Shown piece by piece: positions 1 to 5,326 of a stretch of 5,326 nt of DNA (within the stretch, counting starts at the first letter, position 1; every line of letters starts with the position of its first letter). The notes under the pieces are model-generated. The model was not told where the DNA came from and made no database searches. It was given only the letters and a program-made list of their open reading frames with translations. Made by a program: the position numbers and the translations under genes. Source of the DNA: Corallincola sp. (GTDB taxonomy: Bacteria > Pseudomonadota > Gammaproteobacteria > Enterobacterales > Neiellaceae); NCBI GenBank assembly GCA_017998495.1, contig JAGOCY010000137.1, positions 1 to 5,326 on the forward strand, in the 5' to 3' direction.

Positions 1-452
1 ACGCCGGGCTGGAACCGCTGGTTAAGGCCGCGCTGGCGCCCCATCCACAGCTGCCGGTCACTCTGACCCTGCGCCAGAGCCGGGCCACCATCACCAGCGC
101 CGATGTGGTGCTGCTTGCCTCTGGCACCGCCACCCTGGAAACCATGCTGCTGAAAAAGCCGATGGTGGTGGCCTATCGCTTTCACCCGTTCAACTATTGG
201 CTGGCGCGCAAGCTGGTCAAACTCAGCCACTTCTCGCTGCCTAACCTGCTGGCGGGCGAGACCCTGGTGCCGGAGTATCTGCAGGATGATGCCAGCGAGC
301 TGAACCTCTGTTCGGCCCTGAGCGAGCGCCTTTACGGTGACAACAGCGTCCTGCTGGGCCGTTTCAGCGAATTGCACCTGCAGCTCAAGCGCGATGCCAG
401 CGCCCGCGCGGCGGCTGCCGTCCTCGAGCTGCTCAAGGGCAGGACGGGTTGA
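1..452 (+). CDS. lpxB: Lipid-A-disaccharide synthase LpxB, C-terminal part (5' end outside window)
   Basis: LpxB is the GT19-family glycosyltransferase that joins UDP-2,3-diacylglucosamine and lipid X (2,3-diacylglucosamine-1-phosphate) into the tetraacyl disaccharide of lipid A, releasing UDP, at the inner face of the cytoplasmic membrane. The frame is open from the first base (first full codon at 3) to the TGA at 450-452, giving 149 residues of a protein that is about 380 aa in E. coli. Visible conserved blocks are [15 protein letters not shown] (roughly 93-137), a KKPMVVAYR block followed by an [11 protein letters not shown] segment, and SLPNLLAG (about 234-257), all characteristic of the LpxB C-terminal half. 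A GTG at 105 lies inside a conserved block and is not a start. The N-terminal half is outside the window. The stop overlaps the rnhB start by one base. Nothing suggests truncation other than the window edge. Confidence 0.96.
   Translation, partial: AGLEPLVKAALAPHPQLPVTLTLRQSRATITSADVVLLASGTATLETMLLKKPMVVAYRFHPFNYWLARKLVKLSHFSLPNLLAGETLVPEYLQDDASELNLCSALSERLYGDNSVLLGRFSELHLQLKRDASARAAAAVLELLKGRTG
441..447 (+). promoter_or_regulatory. Ribosome-binding site of rnhB, inside lpxB
   Basis: AGGACGG lies within the last lpxB codons; its AGGA core ends 7 bases before the ATG at 452. Three consecutive possible starts follow: TTG at 449, ATG at 452 and ATG at 455. The spacing and the one-base overlap with the lpxB stop favour 452, but 455 cannot be excluded. 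Confidence 0.55.
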
Positions 453-1033
453 TGATGGCCTTGATCGCTGGCGTCGATGAGGTGGGTCGGGGCCCGCTGG
501 TGGGCGATGTGGTCACCGCTGCGGTGATCCTCGACCCGGCGCGGCCGATTGCCGGCCTCAATGATTCAAAGAAGCTCAGCGCCCGCAAGCGCGAGGCGCT
601 GGCTCTGGAGATCCGCGACAAGGCGCTGGCCTTTGCCATCGCTCGCGCCAGCGTGGCCGAGATCGACCACCTCAATATCCTCCATGCCACCATGCTGGCG
701 ATGCAGCGGGCGGTGCTGGCGCTACCGCTGCAGCCGACCTTGGTGCTGGTGGATGGCAACCGCGCACCGCAGCTACCAATGGCGGTGCAGACCCTGGTGG
801 GGGGCGATGGCCGCGAGCCGGCCATCAGTGCCGCCTCGATTCTGGCCAAAGTGACCCGCGATGGCGAAATGGCGGAACTGGCGCGGCGTTACCCGGCGTA
901 TGGCTTTGACCGCCATAAGGGTTATCCCACCGCAGATCATCTGGCGGCACTGGCCCGCCACGGCGCACTGGCCGAACATCGACGCAGTTTCCGACCGGTG
1001 GCTGAGGTGCTGGCTCAACAGGAGCTGTTTTAA
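452..1033 (+). CDS. rnhB: Ribonuclease HII
   Basis: RNase HII is a cytoplasmic, divalent-metal-dependent endonuclease that cuts the RNA strand of RNA/DNA hybrids and nicks 5' of single ribonucleotides in duplex DNA, starting ribonucleotide excision repair. The 193-residue product is close to the usual length (198 in E. coli). It shows the [12 protein letters not shown] signature at residues 7-18, with catalytic D9 and E10 and the GRG substrate-reading motif at 12-14. Further blocks are NDSKKLS (37-43), LVDGN with D101, GD with D119, [12 protein letters not shown] (126-137), HKGYPT (155-160) with the conserved substrate-sensing Tyr158, and HRRSF (176-180). D9, E10, D101 and D119 make the expected acidic tetrad. 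The N-terminus is about seven residues shorter than in E. coli. The start at 452 shares one base with the lpxB stop, and the TAA shares one base with the dnaE ATG, implying translational coupling. The extreme C-terminus reads QQELF, which resembles a sliding-clamp-binding peptide. Confidence 0.96.
   Translation: MMALIAGVDEVGRGPLVGDVVTAAVILDPARPIAGLNDSKKLSARKREALALEIRDKALAFAIARASVAEIDHLNILHATMLAMQRAVLALPLQPTLVLVDGNRAPQLPMAVQTLVGGDGREPAISAASILAKVTRDGEMAELARRYPAYGFDRHKGYPTADHLAALARHGALAEHRRSFRPVAEVLAQQELF
1020..1024 (+). promoter_or_regulatory. Ribosome-binding site of dnaE, inside the last rnhB codons
   Basis: AGGAG, a near-perfect Shine-Dalgarno sequence, sits 8 bases before the dnaE ATG at 1033. 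It lies within the rnhB codons for Gln190 and Glu191. It supports the dnaE start and coupling of dnaE translation to ribosomes ending rnhB. Confidence 0.75.
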
Positions 1034-4000
1034 TGGCCGAACCCGCCTTTGTGCATCTGCGCATCCATTCCGATTTCTCCATGGTCGATGGCCTGGCCAA
1101 CGTCAAAGGGCTGGTCAAGAAGGCCAAGGCGCTGAAGATGCCGGCGCTGGCGATCACCGATCAGGGCAACCTCTGTGGTCTGGTCCGTTATTTCGGCGCG
1201 GCCATGGGTGAGGGGCTCAAGCCGTTGGTAGGCGCCGACCTCTGGCTGCAGTCGGCGGATCTGGGCGAACAGCTCTATCGCCTGACGGCGCTCTGTATCG
1301 ACAATCAGGGCTATGCCAACCTCACTGAGTTGATCTCGCGCTCCTATCTGCGCCCGCGCATTCAAAACAAACCTGTGGTCGATCAGGCCTGGCTGGCAGA
1401 GCTCAGCGCCGGCCTGCTGCTACTCTCCGGCGGTCGCGAGGGTGACATCGGTATCGCCCTGCTCAAGGGTAACGACACCCTGTTGGCGCGGGCGTTGGGT
1501 TTTTACGAACGCCATTTTGCTGAGCGCTTCTATCTTGAGCTGCTGCGCACCGGTCGCGCCGACGAGGAGCGCTACCTGCATCTGGCAGTGGCCTTGGCGG
1601 CCGATAACGATCTGCCGGTGGTGGCCACCAATGAGGTGGTGTTTGCCAGCCGCGACGATTTCGAAGCCCATGAGGTGCGGGTGGCCATCCATGATGGCTA
1701 TACCCTCGACGATAACCGCCGGCCGCGTCGTTACAGCGCCGAGCAGTACCTGAAGCCGGCGGCCGAGATGGCCGAGCTGTTTGCCGATATCCCCGAAGCG
1801 CTGGAGAACAGCGTTGAGATCGCCAAGCGCTGCAACGTCAGTCTGCGTCTGGGGGAATATTTCCTGCCCAACTTCCCCACCGGCGAGCTCACCACTGAAG
1901 AGTTTCTGGTGGTGGAATCGCAAAAGGGGCTGGAGGAGCGTCTCCAGTTCCTGTTCCCTGATCCGGCGGTACGCGCCGAGAAACGCCCCCCCTACGACCA
2001 GCGCCTTGAGATTGAGCTCAAGGTGATCAACCAGATGGGGTTTCCCGGCTACTTCCTGATCGTGGCCGAATTTATCCAGTGGTCGAAGGACAACGGCATT
2101 CCGGTAGGGCCCGGTCGCGGCTCGGGCGCCGGCTCGTTGGTGGCCTATGCGCTGAAAATTACCGATCTCGATCCGCTCGCCTTCGATCTGCTGTTTGAGC
2201 GCTTCCTCAACCCTGAACGTGTCTCCATGCCCGATTTCGATATCGACTTCTGCATGGACAGGCGCGACGAGGTGATCGACCACGTGGCCGAACTATACGG
2301 CCGCTCGGCGGTGTCGCAGATCATCACCTTCGGTTCGCTGGCCGCCAAGGCAGCGATCCGCGACGTGGGCCGGGTGCTGGGCAAGGGGTACGGCTTTGTC
2401 GATCGCATCTCCAAGCTGGTGCCGGGCGATCCGGGGATGACCCTGGCCAAGGCCTTTGAGGAGGAGCCGCGACTCAAGGAGCTGTACGACGCCGACGAGG
2501 AGGTGCGCGATGTGATCGACATGGCGCGCAAACTCGAAGGGGTGACCCGCAACGCCGGCAAGCATGCGGGTGGGGTGGTGATCGCGCCCACCAAGATCAC
2601 CGATTTTGCCCCGCTCTACTGCGATGACGAAGGCAACAACCCGGTCACCCAGTTCGACAAGAACGACGTGGAATATGCTGGGCTGGTCAAGTTCGACTTC
2701 CTCGGCCTGCGCACCCTGACCATCATTCAGTGGGCGCTGGAGATGATCAATCCGCGCAACCAGCAGCGGGGCAAGGCCAGCGTCGATATTGCCGCCATTC
2801 CGCTCGACGACGCTGCCAGCTTCCGCTTGCTCAAGGCGGCTAAGACCACCGCGGTGTTCCAGCTCGAATCGCGCGGCATGAAGAACCTGATCCAGAAGAT
2901 GCAGCCGGACTGCTTCGAGGACATGATCGCGCTGGTCGCCCTGTTCCGTCCGGGCCCTCTCGATTCCGGCATGGTCGATAACTTCATCGACCGCAAGCAT
3001 GGCCGCGAAGTGGTGGCCTACCCGGATGCCCAGTACCAGCACGACTGCCTCAAGCCGATCCTGCAGCCCACCTACGGCATCATCGTCTACCAGGAACAGG
3101 TGATGCAGATTGCCCAGGAGCTGGCCGGCTACTCGCTCGGCGGCGCCGACCTGTTGCGCCGGGCGATGGGCAAGAAAAAGCCGGAGGAGATGGCCAAGCA
3201 GCGCGAGATCTTTGCCGATGGCGCGCGCAGCAAGGGGATCGATCCTGAGCTGGCAATGAAGATCTTCGATCTGGTAGAGAAGTTTGCCGGTTACGGCTTC
3301 AACAAGTCGCACTCGGCCGCTTACGCCCTGGTCTCCTATCAGACCCTGTGGCTCAAGACCCATTATCCGGCGGAGTTTATGGCGGCGGTGATGTCCGCCG
3401 ATATGGACAACACCGACAAGATCGTGGGGCTGGTGGAAGAGTGCCACGACATGGGGCTGACGGTGATCCCGCCTGATGTGAACAGCTGCCAGTACCGCTT
3501 CACCGTCAATGATGAAGGGCAGGTGGTCTACGGCATTGGTGCCATCAAAGGAGTGGGTGAGGGGCCGGTCCAGGCGATCATTGAGGCCCGGCGTGAGGGG
3601 GGCCCGTTCCGCGACCTCTTCGACTTCTGTGCCCGCGTCGACACCAAGAAGGTTAACAAGCGCACTCTGGAGCAGCTGATCCGCGGCGGCGCCATGGATC
3701 GCCTTGGCCCGCACCGCGCGGCCTTGGCCGCGGCGCTGGATGATGCGCTCAAGGCCGCCGATCAGCAGAACAAGGCGGCGGCCATTGGCCAGGTCGATCT
3801 GTTCGGCAATCTGCTGGGCGCCAGTGAGCAGGAGTCGGTGGTCAGCTTCCCTGAGGTGCCGCGCTGGCCAGATGAGATCTGGCTGCAGGGTGAACTGGAA
3901 ACCCTCGGCCTCTATCTCACCGGCCACCCGATCAACCGCTACCTGCCGGAACTCAAGGCGATGCGGGTGACCCGGCTGGCCGATCTGCAGCCGAGCGAAC

Positions 4001-4533
4001 GGGGCTTTGGCCGGGATCGCGGCAACCCCGGGGTGTGGGCGGCAGGCCTGATCGCTGATGTGCGCCTGCGCCCCGATAAAGAGGGGCGGCTGATGGCGAT
4101 CCTGCGCCTCGATGACCGCTCCGGCCGTGCCGAGGCGGTGCTCTATCACGACATCTACGAGCGCTTTAAAGAGAAGCTGGTCAAGGACAGCGTGGTGCTG
4201 GTGCAGGGACAGGTCCGCTTTGATGACTTCTCGGGTGGCAATAGAATCGGCGTCCGCGATCTGATCGACATCGGCGAGGCGCGCAATCGCCACCTGCGGG
4301 CCCTCAGCCTGACGTTGGCATCGGCTGCGGCTGAGCGGCAGCGCGAGCCGCTGCTGGAGCTGTTGCGCAGCGAACGTGGCGGCCTGGTGGCGGTGGAGAT
4401 CCGCTACCAGCGGCCCGAGGCTGAAGCGACCCTAGTGCTGGGCGACAGCTGGCGGGTGCAGGTCACAGATCCGCTGCTGCATCAGCTGCGGCTGCTGCTC
4501 GGTGAGGCGCAGGTCAGCCTCAGTTTCCGCTGA
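1033..4533 (+). CDS. dnaE: DNA polymerase III subunit alpha (replicative polymerase)
   Basis: This is the C-family catalytic subunit that polymerises DNA in the replisome core with epsilon (proofreading exonuclease) and theta. It is complete, at 1166 aa against 1160 in E. coli. Domains in order: PHP domain (about 1-270) beginning [15 protein letters not shown]; palm with [10 protein letters not shown] (359-368) and MPDFDIDF (399-406) carrying catalytic D401 and D403; third catalytic aspartate D555 in [12 protein letters not shown]; fingers with VYQEQVM (685-691), [10 protein letters not shown] (707-716) and [12 protein letters not shown] (754-765); a helix-hairpin-helix region near 830-890; the internal beta-clamp-binding peptide QVDLF (920-924); an OB fold (about 1000-1085, with LDDRSGR and [10 protein letters not shown]); and a C-terminal tau-binding region. 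The PHP domain has lost several metal ligands, so proofreading presumably depends on separate DnaQ. About seven extra residues relative to E. coli lie before the OB fold. The ATG overlaps the rnhB stop by one base and has a good ribosome-binding site. Confidence 0.98.
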   Translation: MAEPAFVHLRIHSDFSMVDGLANVKGLVKKAKALKMPALAITDQGNLCGLVRYFGAAMGEGLKPLVGADLWLQSADLGEQLYRLTALCIDNQGYANLTELISRSYLRPRIQNKPVVDQAWLAELSAGLLLLSGGREGDIGIALLKGNDTLLARALGFYERHFAERFYLELLRTGRADEERYLHLAVALAADNDLPVVATNEVVFASRDDFEAHEVRVAIHDGYTLDDNRRPRRYSAEQYLKPAAEMAELFADIPEALENSVEIAKRCNVSLRLGEYFLPNFPTGELTTEEFLVVESQKGLEERLQFLFPDPAVRAEKRPPYDQRLEIELKVINQMGFPGYFLIVAEFIQWSKDNGIPVGPGRGSGAGSLVAYALKITDLDPLAFDLLFERFLNPERVSMPDFDIDFCMDRRDEVIDHVAELYGRSAVSQIITFGSLAAKAAIRDVGRVLGKGYGFVDRISKLVPGDPGMTLAKAFEEEPRLKELYDADEEVRDVIDMARKLEGVTRNAGKHAGGVVIAPTKITDFAPLYCDDEGNNPVTQFDKNDVEYAGLVKFDFLGLRTLTIIQWALEMINPRNQQRGKASVDIAAIPLDDAASFRLLKAAKTTAVFQLESRGMKNLIQKMQPDCFEDMIALVALFRPGPLDSGMVDNFIDRKHGREVVAYPDAQYQHDCLKPILQPTYGIIVYQEQVMQIAQELAGYSLGGADLLRRAMGKKKPEEMAKQREIFADGARSKGIDPELAMKIFDLVEKFAGYGFNKSHSAAYALVSYQTLWLKTHYPAEFMAAVMSADMDNTDKIVGLVEECHDMGLTVIPPDVNSCQYRFTVNDEGQVVYGIGAIKGVGEGPVQAIIEARREGGPFRDLFDFCARVDTKKVNKRTLEQLIRGGAMDRLGPHRAALAAALDDALKAADQQNKAAAIGQVDLFGNLLGASEQESVVSFPEVPRWPDEIWLQGELETLGLYLTGHPINRYLPELKAMRVTRLADLQPSERGFGRDRGNPGVWAAGLIADVRLRPDKEGRLMAILRLDDRSGRAEAVLYHDIYERFKEKLVKDSVVLVQGQVRFDDFSGGNRIGVRDLIDIGEARNRHLRALSLTLASAAAERQREPLLELLRSERGGLVAVEIRYQRPEAEATLVLGDSWRVQVTDPLLHQLRLLLGEAQVSLSFR

Positions 4534-4583
4534 CTGCCTGGGGCTGCAGCTGACAATTGCACTGAGGCCACACATTCACCACG

Positions 4584-4614
4584 GCGGGCTTGCCAGCAGC
4601 ACGGGCCGGCCCGC
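4584..4614 (+). repeat. GC-rich inverted repeat (hairpin)
   Basis: GCGGGC (4584-4589) pairs perfectly with GCCCGC (4609-4614) around a 19-base loop. Its right arm overlaps a ten-base perfect palindrome, GGGCCGGCCC (4603-4612), so two alternative pairings are possible. The sequence after it (TAAATCTCG) is not a T-tract, so it is not a standard intrinsic terminator. It could be an mRNA 3'-end stabiliser for dnaE or have no function. Confidence 0.45.
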
Positions 4615-4619
4615 TAAAT

Positions 4620-4637
4620 CTCGCTGTCCATGGCGAG
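4620..4637 (+). repeat. Short inverted repeat (hairpin)
   Basis: CTCGC (4620-4624) pairs with GCGAG (4633-4637) around an eight-base loop. It lies six bases after the preceding hairpin. No T-tract follows. The stem is short and could be chance in GC-rich DNA. Confidence 0.35.
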
Positions 4638-4668
4638 CAGACAGTAACCAGCCAGCGTGGCCGAACTT

Positions 4669-4697
4669 TTGCGTTTGACCCGGTGTGCAACTAACAT
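4669..4697 (+). promoter_or_regulatory. Candidate sigma70-type promoter for accA
   Basis: TTGCGT (4669-4674, three of six matches to the -35 consensus) and TAACAT (4692-4697, four of six to the -10) are separated by exactly 17 bases. Transcription would begin near 4704, leaving a leader of about 24 bases that still contains the ribosome-binding site. TTGACC at 4675 is a better -35 match but is only 11 bases from this -10. The call is weak, resting on spacing and position. Confidence 0.35.
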
Positions 4698-4712
4698 GGC
4701 GACGAATTTCGC

Positions 4713-4717
4713 GAGGT
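4713..4717 (+). promoter_or_regulatory. Ribosome-binding site of accA
   Basis: GAGGT lies 10 bases before the ATG at 4728, slightly long spacing but the only purine-rich candidate. The accA frame has a TAA at 4692-4694 and no other start codon between it and 4728, so the start is fixed to 4728 or later. Confidence 0.5.
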
Positions 4718-4727
4718 TAACCTATCC

Positions 4728-5326
4728 ATGAATCTGAACTATCTGGAATTCGAACAGCCGATCGCCGAGCTGGAATCCCGTATCCAGGAACTGAAGAAGC
4801 TGGCCGAAGGGGCCAAGGTTGACCTCAATATCGAAGAGGAGCTGGTCAAGCTCAGCAAAAAGCGCGACGAGCTGACCAAGAAGGTGTTCTCCGATCTCGG
4901 TGCCTGGCAGATCAGCCAGCTCAGCCGTCATCCGCTGCGCCCCTACACCCTCGATTATCTGGGGCTGATCTTTACCGAATTTGATGAGCAGGCCGGTGAC
5001 CGCGCCTTCGCCAATGATCCGGCCATTGTCTGCGGTACCGCCCGCCTTGACGATCAGCCGGTGGTGGTGATCGGCCACCAGAAGGGCCGTACCACCCAGG
5101 AGAAGATCCGCCGCAACTTCGGCATGCCCAAGCCGGAAGGCTACCGCAAGGCACTGCGCCTGATGGAGATGGCCGAGCGCTTCAAGTTGCCGATCATCAC
5201 CTTTATCGACACCCCGGGTGCTTACCCCGGCATCGGTGCCGAAGAGCGCGGCCAGAGCGAAGCCATTGCCCGCAACCTCAAGGTGATGGCCGGTCTCAAT
5301 GTGCCGATCATCTGCACCGTCATCGG
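4728..5326 (+). CDS. accA: Acetyl-CoA carboxylase carboxyltransferase subunit alpha, N-terminal part (3' end outside window)
   Basis: AccA pairs with AccD in an alpha2beta2 carboxyltransferase that moves the carboxyl group from carboxybiotin on AccB to acetyl-CoA, making malonyl-CoA, the first committed step of fatty-acid synthesis in the cytoplasm. The frame runs from ATG at 4728 to the window edge without a stop, giving 199 full codons of a protein that is 319 aa in E. coli. The start reads [16 protein letters not shown], closely matching E. coli. It is followed by a charged helical, probably coiled-coil segment (about 10-55), then [46 protein letters not shown] and [24 protein letters not shown] (from about 158). 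These define the crotonase-like carboxyltransferase fold. The window ends at CTVIG, just before the glycine-rich GEGGSGG segment known from E. coli, so that part cannot be checked. The gene lies 194 bases after dnaE, as in the conserved cluster. Confidence 0.97.
   Translation, partial: MNLNYLEFEQPIAELESRIQELKKLAEGAKVDLNIEEELVKLSKKRDELTKKVFSDLGAWQISQLSRHPLRPYTLDYLGLIFTEFDEQAGDRAFANDPAIVCGTARLDDQPVVVIGHQKGRTTQEKIRRNFGMPKPEGYRKALRLMEMAERFKLPIITFIDTPGAYPGIGAEERGQSEAIARNLKVMAGLNVPIICTVI

Larger units (their letters stand above)
4534..4727 (+). other. dnaE-accA intergenic region
   Basis: These 194 bases hold no recognisable gene longer than 11 codons. They contain two short inverted repeats (4584-4614 and 4620-4637), small palindromes such as GCTGCAGC at 4543-4550, a weak sigma70-like promoter candidate (4669-4697) and the accA ribosome-binding site. 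No hairpin followed by a run of T is present, so I see no canonical intrinsic terminator after dnaE. Read-through from dnaE into accA is therefore possible alongside a local promoter. No riboswitch fold is recognisable by eye. Confidence 0.8.

Noticed and set aside
433..849. A 138-codon minus-strand frame opposite rnhB
   Set aside because: Low-complexity Ser/Ala/Arg-rich translation opposite a clear RNase HII gene; no independent support.
1420..2283. A 287-codon minus-strand open frame antisense to the PHP and palm region of dnaE
   Set aside because: Same cause: antisense shadow of biased codons, with no recognisable motif, and the sense frame is certain.
2293..4293. A 666-codon open frame on the minus strand, antisense to dnaE
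   Set aside because: It lies wholly opposite a highly conserved dnaE frame in GC-rich DNA, where codon bias removes stops from the antisense frame. Its translation is rich in His, Gln, Asp and Leu with no recognisable domain.
4535..4550. CTGC/GCAG pairing just after the dnaE stop as an intrinsic terminator
   Set aside because: The stem is only four base pairs and no run of T follows; it does not meet the usual terminator pattern.
4550..4577. CTGACA (4550-4555) as a -35 element for a promoter just after dnaE
   Set aside because: The -35 match is good, but at 15-18 bases spacing there is only CACATT/ACATTC, a poor -10. The 4669-4697 pair is better placed for accA.
4630..4647. Five-codon frame ATG...TAA in the dnaE-accA gap
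   Set aside because: Too short, has no ribosome-binding site and does not touch a neighbouring gene; expected by chance.
4722..5078. A 118-codon minus-strand frame opposite accA
   Set aside because: The plus-strand frame matches AccA residue by residue from its start to the window edge; the minus frame is its shadow.

Overview
The window reads as ordinary core chromosome from a GC-rich gammaproteobacterium. Every gene is on the + strand, in the order lpxB (3' part), rnhB, dnaE, accA (5' part). This is the well-known lipid A / RNase H / replicase / fatty-acid-synthesis neighbourhood of Gammaproteobacteria such as Escherichia coli. The proteins align closely, from memory, with the E. coli ones, and the DnaE catalytic aspartates fall at the same residue numbers (401, 403, 555). 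Codon third positions are strongly G/C. An Aeromonas-like or other Aeromonadales host is my best guess, but this is an inference from gene order, GC richness and protein character, not a search result.

Layout: positions 1-452 hold the last 149 codons of lpxB (lipid A disaccharide synthase). Positions 452-1033 hold rnhB (RNase HII). Positions 1033-4533 hold a complete dnaE (DNA polymerase III alpha, 1166 aa). Positions 4534-4727 are a 194-base gap with two small hairpins, a weak promoter candidate and an 11-codon upstream reading frame. From 4728 to the end is the first 199 codons of accA (acetyl-CoA carboxylase carboxyltransferase alpha).

The first three genes are stitched together by one-base stop/start overlaps (TGATG at 450-454, TAATG at 1031-1035), so they are probably co-transcribed and translationally coupled. 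accA is separated by a real intergenic space and may add its own promoter. Functionally the cluster joins outer-membrane lipid A synthesis, removal of ribonucleotides from DNA, chromosomal replication and the first committed step of fatty-acid synthesis, all growth-linked.

I see no mobile element, CRISPR array, tRNA/rRNA or accessory defence system, and no evidence of a wholly new system. The points most worth a second look are small: a C-terminal QxxLF clamp-like peptide on RNase HII encoded by the same bases that form the dnaE ribosome-binding site; a PHP domain in DnaE that has lost metal ligands; and a short Pro-ending frame whose stop overlaps the accA start.
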